From: Taiwanofungus camphoratus
Lineage: Eukaryota > Basidiomycota > Agaricomycetes > Polyporales > Taiwanofungaceae
DNA length: 64,000 nt
NCBI GenBank assembly: GCA_003999685.1
Contig: CP021229.1
Coordinates: 682,001-746,000 of the forward strand
Reading direction: 5' to 3'
Positions within the stretch are counted from its first letter, which is position 1, and each line of letters opens with the position of its first letter. The position numbers and the translations under genes were made by a program. The notes under the pieces were generated by a model. That model made no database searches. It was not told where the DNA came from and saw nothing but the letters and a program-made list of their open reading frames with translations. Of this stretch, positions 25,026 through 33,927 are shown piece after piece.

Positions 25026-25295
25026 TCATCTGGGCTCAAGGCTATGCACAAACTCTGCCCCATATGGCCCGAGTTGACGCGTGAGTAGGGAATAAGGGGG
25101 GAAATACCCGGCGGCCTCGGCCCATCCGTGGGAATATCGTGTGGAGATGTCCGTGGATAAGTCCGGAATTGAGTCTTTGTAAGGCAACGTCCTCTGCATT
25201 GTCCAGAGGAAAGAGCGGTTGTAAGTTGCCGCCTCGATCCGCACGCGTGGGTTGAGGCCATCTGAGGACGATCGCAGCCCTAATTCGCATTGCAT
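25026..25295 (-). CDS. Small unknown protein; same frame stays coding-like past its stop
   Basis: An ATG at 25295 starts MQCELGLRSSSDGLNPRVRI and continues with WTMQRTLPYKDSIPDLSTDI and SHGWAEAAGYFPPYSLLTRQ, ending SLEPR at a TGA (25028-25026), 89 residues. The composition (W, Y, F, P and balanced charge) looks genuinely coding. I do not recognise the family. After the TGA the same frame runs another 59 codons of protein-like sequence (HAWLEKMEALEGAWDRLAAR ... LLEKAENL) to a TAG at 24848-24846. The upstream part may include a further exon before 25295. It lies divergently neither with nor against a known partner; the LARP1 start is 0.4-0.6 kb further along the same strand. Confidence 0.45.
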   Translation of the reverse strand: MQCELGLRSSSDGLNPRVRIEAATYNRSFLWTMQRTLPYKDSIPDLSTDISTRYSHGWAEAAGYFPPYSLLTRQLGPYGAEFVHSLEPR

Positions 25296-25770
25296 TCTCG
25301 CAATGAGTCTTTCTGGTTTCTGATCCTATTTGCAGGTTTGTGCACCGCGCTCGCGTACAAGCAATTTGGGGGGACAGCATCATAGACGGGTACGTGTGCA
25401 TAACTGAAGCCCAATCTCTCCGCATTTCCGCTAGTCATTCGTGGCGCGTCCGCACTCGACGATGTTGTTGGGTCACAGGTGCAAGCAATAGACCAAGGCG
25501 TTGTGCTTTGCAGTCGCGATCGATGGAATCGATCGCGACGCGTACGCGTTCCGGTCATGTGATCGTGAATCATTTGTCATCCTTTGGCGCGGAAATGCTG
25601 ACAATGTCAAGCAATCCTAACTGGCAGGAGTCAGGCCAGAACATGGCCGAAATGTAATTGTGATAAGACAGACATTTCAGAGGTCCACAAAGTCTATTCA
25701 ACTATCTTAAACCACATCATAATCATTAACATATGTGGGATTAACATCTTGTGGGTCCTCGTCCTCGTTC
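25296..25770. other. Intergenic, no gene recognised
   Basis: 475 bases with overlapping short ORFs on both strands (for example 25340-25657 +) but no motif. A perfect palindrome-like GCGATCGATGGAATCGATCGC lies near 25515-25537. It probably holds the upstream region of the small minus-strand gene. Confidence 0.4.
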
Positions 25771-27020
25771 TCAAAGCAGACATCGCAGAAATACGTTGTG
25801 GTAGTGTAATGTGGAAGGGCTACCAGTGTCGGAGCCTATGTGTCGTAAATTCAGAAGGACATGAGATCCCTGTAATGCACATGTTAGATATTCATTTCAC
25901 CAACTGCGGAGCGGTGCTCACGAGAAATGACATAATGGATAAGGTCCAGCTGTTCAACAAAGCATAGGAATCAGATACATACATCTGCAATCGGTCGTAA
26001 TATATGACTCACAAGTAGAAACTTCCAGACATGGAATTTTGTAAGATCAAACAGCTCAAGATATTTAATATCATGACGCCATTGTGGCAGCGTTCATCGG
26101 CAGCTCAGCACTAATCACTTACCTAAAGCCAGGAGATATGCCCATGTCCCGTCTCGGATGAAAACATACAAGATTGGCTGAGCCTTAAAGCCCACGCCTC
26201 GCAAATTTTCGATGCACTTGACGAGGGTAATAGCGAAAAGGAACGTCTCGAACACGATGGGTGCAAGCCTAAGGTCAACATTGGATATAGATTATCAAGA
26301 TCCTCAAAAGCATTATGTGTAGTAATCTGCGACACGCACCATACGGCAACCAGGGTCCCAGGTATGGCAACAGCGAGACACAGACCATCGTACTTTTTAT
26401 TAGAGGAAGTAATCCAGGATGCTGCGATCGCCGTCGCAATGCTGACGAAGAGCAATACAAGAATAATGATAAGGAATAATTTACTGCGATCGCACAGGAT
26501 GTACACTGCACTGATGTCAGTCACAATAATCTCCGGTAATCGTATCTCAGGCTCACCTCGGAGTATAAGAACAACCTCGACAGCAATGATAACACTCTCC
26601 AGGAGGACAGACTCGATGGTTTCTGACAATGAACATGTCGCCATCGAGAAGAATGTGCGAACTAGTCCTCCCTTGGGAGAAGATGGCAAAAAGCGCGCTG
26701 GATTGCGTCAGTCTCGTTAAGTGACGCGCAGAACGATAGGAAACACCTACGCTTCTGCCAGAGCAGGTAAACTGAGGGAATAAAGCAGTACAGCCATCTA
26801 AACCACCCATTACGTCCTCTAACAGATCTAGGTCAGGGTCATCCGAGTCCGGACACGACTAACTCGAAGATTTACCTCCACACATATTTCACCTAGATTT
26901 GGGGATCAGTACAAAGTTCAATTACGAGGAGGTGAGGCATACCTCATCGGTAAAGTGGACAACTAAGTCCCATATTATGGACGTGAGGGCGGCAACTACA
27001 TAACGAGGCGTCGAGGCCAT
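25771..27020 (-). CDS. DUF6533-type multi-pass membrane protein
   Basis: DUF6533 proteins are a large basidiomycete family of integral membrane proteins of unknown role. The ATG at 27020 gives MASTPRYVVAALTSIIWDLV ... VHFTDE, then KYVWR and RWLYCFIPSVYLLWQK, matching the family's opening pattern (TM1, acidic DE, W-R, second TM). Next come LVRTFFSMATCSLSETIESV and VYILCDRSKLFLIIILVLLF, the R-x-Y-x-L loop and following TM, then PIVFETFLFAITLVKCIENL and ILYVFIRDGTWAYLLAL, both very typical. The C-terminal exon reads SHVLLNLRHIGSDTG and ends at a TGA at 25773-25771. Exons are short, with introns of about 50 bases. Some internal junctions are inferred. Confidence 0.75.
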
Positions 27021-27763
27021 ACCCTGTGGGTCAACATAACGGACCAATTTATCGCCATTGGTGCATACCGGAAGCATAACCAGTAGCTTCTACATTCCCG
27101 ATGATTTGCATCTGAACAGACTAACACAACAATCATAATGGGCGACCATCAACCTCATCAACTGCCGACTAGCTATAGCATCGCGATCACGTCAAGCGAC
27201 GCAGGAAACAGTCGGTAGACAGGGTGGAAACATGAATGACAGATGGACAGGTGCGGTGCGTCCGGGCCCTTGTCCAATTGGGCTTACTACTACACTAGTA
27301 AGTATATCACATAGGAGTCCCCGTAGCTCGCGAGTAGAGTGGCTATGTTCACAGTCAGTGTGCTGCGCAAGGAGTGCAGTCGCCGTGCGGAGCGCACGAT
27401 AAGTGCATTTACCGTGCTGGAAGGTGAACACGGCCAGAAGGGTTGTAACAGTCTCGTACTACAACCGTCCACGCGAACGGACAAGGTGGGAGGTGTTTAT
27501 TGTACACATGAAGCTTGTCTCATTCGACTGTAATGCTTAGCTTCGCATGTTTCAAATTACGTTTCACAGCATATCTTGAACATATTGATCCAAATTCGTC
27601 CCCGAACAGTGAGTCCGTATACCATAACAAACAGTATATAAATAGTCGTCTGAACAGAACAAGCATCAAAACAAAGACGAAAAATTGACCTGTCCTACAA
27701 TTGCTTTCAATGTCTCTGTCAACGTTATAGGTATATACACGTGCTTACGACTTGATGGGTATA
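27021..27763. other. Intergenic between two membrane-protein genes
   Basis: No supported gene. Short ORFs on both strands over 27192-27533 share the same bases and show no motif. The last part is the 3' flank of the receptor gene. Confidence 0.45.
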
Positions 27764-29290
27764 CTAAGTACGCAGGGAGAATTCAGGCCGTTCCAAGCAT
27801 TGGAGCATTGGGGTTTGGGAATCAACCGACGAGGACGTCGAAACACTGGCAGTGGTGTCGACACGGCCCAGACCGGACGTGACAATTGTAGCATCGTTTG
27901 GCAGAGGAGGTATAGGCTTCTCCGCCTCTGTTGGCGCCGGTAATGCGAAAGGTGTTATGCCGTATGCTTCTGGGGATGAGAGGTCTATTGATTTCCGTCG
28001 AGTGAACATCGGCAGCACCGCCGTATCTGGGATGAGGCGACGCGTACTCAGGAGCAGGAGGACATTCACCAGACCTACGTTTGTACATAACCTGGGATAA
28101 GTATGTTCATCACGGGATGCGGTGTAGAGACTCTATACCTTGAAGATTGAATATGAAGTCTGCCATTATTGTAGCCCAGAACGGGACCGGATCACCACCG
28201 AACGCTATAAAACGTGCAATCGTCACCGGGAGGAGCATCATTGTGTAGGCTATCTAGAATACGTAGACATATCGGCTTTAATCCTTCACAGTTGACATAT
28301 TGTGAACCAGAAAAAGACACCTACGGGATGCCTAACTCGATACAACAGTGGTAAGAAAGCATCTAACAATTCGAGGGAGATAATAACGTACCAAACCATA
28401 CGTGCAGCGACATGCATCATTGATGAATCAGTCGCATCACGGCTCACAGCCAGCAACCATCTTTCACGACGGGGAACAAATCGTATGCACCATTTCCCAT
28501 CAATCACCACGAGATTTCCGCGTACTCGGAGAAAGATCGCGGTGTACAGAATGAAGGAAAATCCAGCAGATATAAATTCCTGAAGCTTTGTCTCTGAGAA
28601 AACGTTTGGACAGAAACGAATTTTGCTACATACAAAGAAGTACTCCAGGAAGGTCTGTTCCTTGGAATAATTGTGTGTAATCCAACACCTGCGACAGCTT
28701 GAGTGATATACCTCAGGAACAAGACAAGGAAATACTCACCAATACCCGGAAGGGCCGAAATATGGACCTCTCTCAGCAGTCTGTATGGCTAGCGGGCCGA
28801 TTCCTGGAACAAGCGCTACTAGAAGCCACCCTAGGACTAGAATGATATGACATAGGAGTTTGGTTGACCTCCATCGCAGGAAAAGAAGCATAAACACGTG
28901 CAGAGACAATAGGAATGACCTAGGTATAATTTGAGTGACTTGCACAACGTATCCTATCGAAAGCCGCACCATAGCGCCATTGCAACATTACCAGCATTTT
29001 TTATCCCGCCCTGCACACTGCAAAAATGCCCCTTTTCCACTGCACCATCCAGCAGCCATTTCAGATCCATGATAGTGGCTACAGCTTGAAGAAGGTTTGC
29101 TAGCAGAAGAGAGACGAAAATAGGAACAACATGGGTATGGCGATATGTGGGTGACCGTAATGTCATCGCCTAATGGCGGGATTTGGGATTAGTTTTAAAA
29201 TGCTATAAACACGACATACTGTGAAAGTGAACAGAACGGCGATGCCAGAGATAGCACCTGCAGCAACCAAGCTCTACTGGCGAATGTCAG
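27764..29290 (-). CDS. 7TM receptor, fungal cAMP/glucose-receptor-like (GPCR)
   Basis: A plasma-membrane receptor expected to signal through G-alpha. Exons read in order: SLVAAGAISGIAVLFTFT (TM1), then VVPIFVSLLLANLLQAVATI with MDLKWLLDGAV (TM2 and loop), FCSVQGGIKNAGNVAMALW (TM3 with the conserved Cys), LHVFMLLFLRWR, LVLGWLLVALVPGIGPLAIQ (TM4), GPYFGPSGYWCW (extracellular loop Cys), FILYTAIFLRVRGNLVVIDG (TM5), HVAARMVWYP (TM6 start), LPVTIARFIAFGGDPVPFWA and NVLLLLSTRRLIP (TM7 region). The tail to the TAG at 27764 is Ser/Thr- and Pro-rich (PFALPAPTEAEKPIPPLPND). The pattern of two-TM blocks matches the Git3/Gpr1 and Dictyostelium cAR-like class in Agaricomycetes. The first exon is not resolved; the 29290 boundary marks only where TM1 coding becomes visible. 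Confidence 0.8.
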
Positions 29291-29299
29291 CGAAGAGTT

Positions 29300-29990
29300 G
29301 CATTTGGGCTTCATCACGAGCTCACCTCTATACCTGCCATCTCGGAAGACCCATAGATGACTGTCTCGAGGACATTGTCGCGAGAAATGAAAGTATACAT
29401 AACGAGCAAATAACTTCGCGTCCGGCGCAAAGAACGAAAGAGCCAACAAAAGGAATGAAAGCCAGTGAGGAAAAGGCAAGGTGTCAGCAAGGGTGATGAA
29501 CAAGAAGCCTGTCTGCGCTATATACATAAGTCCAGCAGATGTGTTCGCATACACCTGCACAGCATCTTATCAGCGCCCAAAAATACACTGCCAATTGACC
29601 GACACCAACATCACCGGCGGTGAGGGGTAGGCAATAGTTGTTATGGGCACTTCCATTTGAAGCACAGAACTTGAATGTGTCGTCCCGAGTGCACATATAG
29701 GAAATTCTAGAAAAAAGGACAACGTCAATATCTGCAGGGACTAGAATTGCGGCGACGGATATGAACGTGTCAATAATTGAGCATCAAGTTATGCATCTAT
29801 TGTCAGTGTTGACCTTGATAATCATATCAAGTTCTGAGCTGGGAAACTCAATGCTCAAAGAGAACAAAGGATGCACTGCTATTACTACATCGATGCCACA
29901 GGGCATCGTTATGATCGCGTACCTTTCATAAATAAGTATATGTGAACTGTCATACGATGGATGATGGATGATGCACATGGATCAGCTCGC
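29300..29990 (-). CDS. Putative small multi-pass membrane protein, family unknown
   Basis: An extracellular-looking segment with paired Cys and an N-glycosylation site (YMCTRDDTFKFCASNGSA, then NNYCLPLTAGDVGVGQLAVY) is followed across an intron by hydrophobic spans AGLMYIAQTGFLFITLADTL and WLSFLLLALSFFAPDAKLF. A candidate N-terminus MPCGIDVVIAVHPLFSLSIE lies near 29910. The reading is coding-like but exon joins are tentative. It could be an independent gene or an upstream part of the receptor gene. Confidence 0.35.
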
Positions 29991-30202
29991 TAATGCAGCA
30001 TCAACAGGGTTGCAGACGTGATGATGGACCGTGTCGGCGGGCGACGACACCGCTTGTCAGTATAGATGCTTGTAGACTGTAGATTCCAATGGCTACTACT
30101 GGTCAACATCGCATACAAAATCTGGCAGACGAACGAGTATATGCATTGCTTGGGCTTCTACGACAAAAGTATGTAAGTGTTGTCACTGCTCTCCGTGCAG
30201 GG

Positions 30203-31243
30203 AGGACCACCGCCAATCCCTATAAGAGCCTTGATCCCGAACATAGCCTTCTTCGGTGGTCCGAGCATGGGCAATTTCGGTAGTTTTGCACATAGCATCG
30301 ACCAAAAATGTTTATTTTCGGTTAAAAATGGAATTGAACCTCCAAAAAAGCTCGCAGCCTGATTTGCCTGCCATTTTTGCCCCTCAAAATGGATTCCGTG
30401 GTGTTGGAGCACCACCCTATTTTTCACCGAAAAAATCTTTTTATATCGGCACCTGACCGGAAGCATGACTGTAATGGTTGTCTCCATGTCCGGAAACCCC
30501 CCATTTCGGTGGTTAGGCACCGGACCTCCCGTTTATCGGTCCATTTTCGGTAATTTTTGGCACCCAACAGTAGTGCTGCCATGAGGTGAGGTGAAGGTCA
30601 CCTCGAGGTGCACCTCGAGGTACCTTGAGGTAACCGGCAGAGCACGGCTCAGACTATCACACACCGTACATGGAAGGTGAATAACCCCAGAATGGCATTA
30701 TGCCCTTTTCCGTATAAGATATTATTCACATGGAGCGAATAACTTGTCGCTTCGTTTGCAAACGAGTGTATTGACAAAGCAGTACAATGGCATATACTTA
30801 GTGGAGGTGGGACAGAAGAATTTTAACACAACTTGAATAACTCTCTAATGCTCCAGAAGGACCATCTGATACAATGTTGATGTCGCTACAACATTTTCTC
30901 TTGGCCCAGCACCCAATCTTGAGTGAATGTAAGGCCATCCCACCACAGATTGAATTTAAGAATTTGAAGCAGACCCATGATTACTATCGGTCTCAGGCCT
31001 TTGCTTGAGTGGTCACAATGCATCCACATAATGTGACCGGTCCTCTCGCAACCACAGGCCAGGCCAGTTTTACCTTGAGTTACCTCAAGGTGACCTTGAG
31101 GTACCTCACCTCACGGTAGCACTACCCAACAGTTTGCCCCAACGGGCCAGAAATTCGGTTATTTGCATCGAACATTTCGGCTCCTAGGCCCCCATTTTCG
31201 GTGATTTGGGATCAAAGCTCGTATAGGGATTGGCGGTGGTCCT
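30203..31243. mobile_element. Outer hAT-like MITE (TIR and 8-bp TSD), split by a second MITE
   Basis: The left end AGGACCACCGCCAATCCCTA and the reverse-complemented right end are identical over at least 22 bases, and the match continues with few differences for about 40. The flanks are a perfect 8-base duplication, GTGCAGGG, at 30195-30202 and 31244-31251. The interior carries repeated TTTCGGT-type motifs in both arms. With the inner element (30571-31124) and one copy of its duplication removed, the original insertion was about 480 bases. There is no coding capacity. The 8-base duplication points to hAT-type transposition; the AGGAC terminus differs from the TAGTG ends of the inner family. 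Confidence 0.88.
30571..31124. mobile_element. Inner hAT-like MITE, copy 2 of the TAGTGCTGCC family (554 bp)
   Basis: Ends are TAGTGCTGCCATGAGGTGAG on the left and, reverse-complemented, TAGTGCTACCGTGAGGTGAG on the right. It is flanked by a perfect 8-base duplication, CCCAACAG, at 30563-30570 and 31125-31132. Subterminal ACCTCAAGGT/ACCTCGAGGT repeats match those of the copy at 7915-8503. It lies wholly inside the outer MITE, so it is the younger of the two insertions. Its interior shows only weak likeness to copy 1; the ends define the family. Confidence 0.88.
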
Positions 31244-31251
31244 GTGCAGGG

Positions 31252-32118
31252 CTAATTTCCTGAGGAAAAAGGTCTCACGTGCTCAGTGCTGACCGACAGG
31301 TATTGGCTCGAGTTGTCTCGCCAGCCTTGCGCTAGCCCAGGTCGCTGTGTGGCTCCTGCAGCAACTATTAGTATTCCCAATATCCAGCTGATTGCCCTCA
31401 CGACAATCGTGGAGCCGCATAGGATGAGTCGACCGGGGGACAGTTTTCGTACTATCAAGTCTATTCAAAGTGATGCTCGGGTGGATGCTCAGGTATAATG
31501 CTTGGTCGTGGGCTGCCAATAAGTTGTTTGCACAAGTTGCTCTACAATATTCATGATTGTAGACTCTAGGTCGCAATCCAATGACAAAGTGGTCCTAGTG
31601 TACACCAAGACGGGACAGTGCTTCGGTAAGTGACTACTCCTAGGTTGTTACCATGATGTCAAAATTTTGTATTTGGAGAGGGTTACCCTCTATGAATTCC
31701 ATGTCTACTCTCCTTCTCTGGTATACTCCTTCACTCTTCTGTCTGGAAAGGAACCGTCTAGGAGCGTGGGCATAGAACGGAAAGCTGAGGGTTAAGCAAG
31801 GATATAAATATTTCCTTGAAAGTCTACTGTGACCATCGCGTCTTGCACTTCTAACAATTCATTTTTTACTCGCAGTAATTCGCCTTCACGTATGGCAGGC
31901 ACTGGATTGCACTGTCCCTAATGCTCTCAAATTCGAAGGATATAGCGAACTAGTCTTACTTGAATTTCGTTTGCGATGCATGCAGTTTCCCGTAAGCGAA
32001 CTTTGGTGCCTAACATTATCACTGTTTCTCTGAACATCTATAGCCTAAAAGCGCACTGGCAGTCGGTCCGAATGCTATTGTCAGCCTCCCCAGTATCGTA
32101 GGAAACCTCTCGAACACG
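31252..32118. other. Stretch with membrane-segment-like and other exon-like pieces, unassigned
   Basis: Right of the MITE, + strand, a hydrophobic reading (SSCLASLALAQVAVWLLQQL, near 31310-31370) looks like one transmembrane span. Left of the MITE, at 30089, an ATG opens MATTGQHRIQNLADERVYAL. The two might be parts of one plus-strand membrane-protein gene cut by the MITE, but I cannot show continuity. Exon-like pieces near 31560-31636 and 32041-32118 may belong to the next gene. Confidence 0.3.
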
Positions 32119-32742
32119 ATGCGATGTGATGTCAGCCATGTTCGTCACTCATGGTCTGCAACAAAACACACCGGCAATTATCCGACGTTTATTATTCCCT
32201 CTAGCTCTCCATCTGCTTCGCCCCGGCTCTCCTTTCGATCAACCTCTCGATCTGCTATTCAAGCAATGCCAAGTCCCACCGCTGCAAACCCGAGCAAAGT
32301 GCTGTCAGTCATCCACAACCTTCCCAAGAGGATGAGGAGCGGGCAGATGAGCGAGGAGCGCCGAGCTCGCGGCAAGGAGAATGTCCCTCCTGACGGGCGG
32401 AGTAATAATCCTCGCCAACGAGCACCCGCAGTCCTCGTAACCAGTCCATCAGTACGAGTTGAGGCAGGAAATCAGAAGTGGTTGCCCAAGGATGGAAAGA
32501 TCATTATCAAGGTCTGGGTCCCTTGTACGGACGACATCTGGAAGTTCAGGGTGCCCGAGCATGTCACCTTCGAGGACTTCCGTGCCCGAGTAGCGCAGAA
32601 AGTGGGCTTTCCAGTGGGCTTTTCGTCAGCGGCAAAGGATCGCTTCCGATCAGTGTCGTCTGAAAGTGCGTTTAGGACCTGGGTGGCTGGCAGGGTTCGA
32701 GGCGGCAGAAATTGTCCTCTCACGGCTCACTTGCGGCATTGA
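32119..32742 (+). CDS. Protein with C-terminal PB1-like domain
   Basis: The first ATG in the long frame is at 32119, and a second, at 32266 (MPSPTAANPSKVLSVIHNLP), is an equally good start. The N-terminal half is basic and Ser/Pro-rich with a KENVPP motif. The C-terminal half, DGKIIIKVWVPCTDDIWKFR then VPEHVTFEDFRARVAQKVGF, resembles a PB1 domain: a lysine-bearing first strand, a D-D-I-W turn, and a helix with F and V. PB1 domains pair signalling proteins, such as the NADPH-oxidase regulator NoxR and Cdc24/Bem1 in fungi. It ends WVAGRVRGGRNCPLTAH near a TGA at 32742. Upstream exons between 31.3 and 32.1 kb are possible, so this may be only the C-terminal part of a larger regulator. Confidence 0.5.
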   Translation: MRCDVSHVRHSWSATKHTGNYPTFIIPSSSPSASPRLSFRSTSRSAIQAMPSPTAANPSKVLSVIHNLPKRMRSGQMSEERRARGKENVPPDGRSNNPRQRAPAVLVTSPSVRVEAGNQKWLPKDGKIIIKVWVPCTDDIWKFRVPEHVTFEDFRARVAQKVGFPVGFSSAAKDRFRSVSSESAFRTWVAGRVRGGRNCPLTAHLRH

Positions 32743-33927
32743 ATATGCATGGACACCCAGCGTTGGCATCAGATCTCATCTTGCTCCCACCCCAGCTCGA
32801 AGAACAAGACGGTCCGTCTTCCATAATTCAGCGACTTCTCATTCCTCAATCTCGACTCATGTGCAGGATCGTTTGCTACCCATTTGTCTTGTTATAAGCT
32901 GCCTTTCCCAGTTGCTTATTCCTGCTACGCTATGTTTATTCCCGGGATTCATATGTCATCGTTGCTATTCACTGGTTGCATAAATGTTACCCAATCTACG
33001 CTTTCCTCAATGTGTCAGAATATCTCATGGTTTCGAATGCATGAGCATGCATATATCTATACAACCGACGTTCTCTCGCTGCCAATCCTACACCCGGTAC
33101 CGTCGTCTCGTACGCCATGGAGCGTTCAAATATCAATGACTTGTTAGGAACCCCGGACCATCCTGATACAAGATGGCCTGCAGACTAGGAGGAACCGCAC
33201 CTCTGCAATGTGCATGGAAGAAGCGTATGGAAGCGCATGGAAGCGCCTGGTTTTGCGGACCGCGTCAAGCCGCATTCCTTTCCTACCCATTTATCCACGT
33301 CGATGGAAACATTGGACCGATGCGAAATTTCAGAGACGCTGCCTGATTTCAATTTGCTTAGGAACATGCTGCATAACTAATTATCGTGTCATTTTCTCCA
33401 TCGTTGTCCATGGTCAATTCCACATGGTATACTTTCATTCGCGACTTGGGGTAATGCCGAAGTTGGACTGAAGCAACGCAAGCATAATCTGAACCTTTGT
33501 GCGACTGCTATATTCATCCTTCCTAAATCCCGGAGGTGTTCTAGATTGAATGAGACCTGCCTGAGTTCTATCATGATTCTCAATGTGGTCCCTGCGATGG
33601 TTTAGACACCCCCCATGCAGAACACAAACATGCTGATAAGTTCTTGTTGTCCGTCTTCTCGTTGCTCAGTGCACATTTGTATTGCAATGTTTGGCATGCT
33701 GCCCCGCCACCGACTTGTTATGGAAATGATGCGGCGCGGTCAACAAATCAAACCAAACAACGCGCTCATGCAAACTTTGGCACAAGACGCGTCGCGCATA
33801 CACCCACTTCTACGCGTTTCTATTATACTTAGCGCGCAATGGCCATGCGCCATGCGTCAGACATCGGCCACAACGTTGTGAGCTTCTTTCACGTCCGAGA
33901 AGCGCTGCGTTAATGAGTTTGTAATAG
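32743..33927. other. Intergenic, upstream of the SNF2 gene
   Basis: No gene recognised in about 1.2 kb. Overlapping short ORFs at 32884-33147, 33208-33471 and 33615-33881 have no motif. One or more N-terminal exons of the SNF2 gene are expected in the right-hand part, because its first visible exon starts at an acceptor, not at an ATG. Confidence 0.45.
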
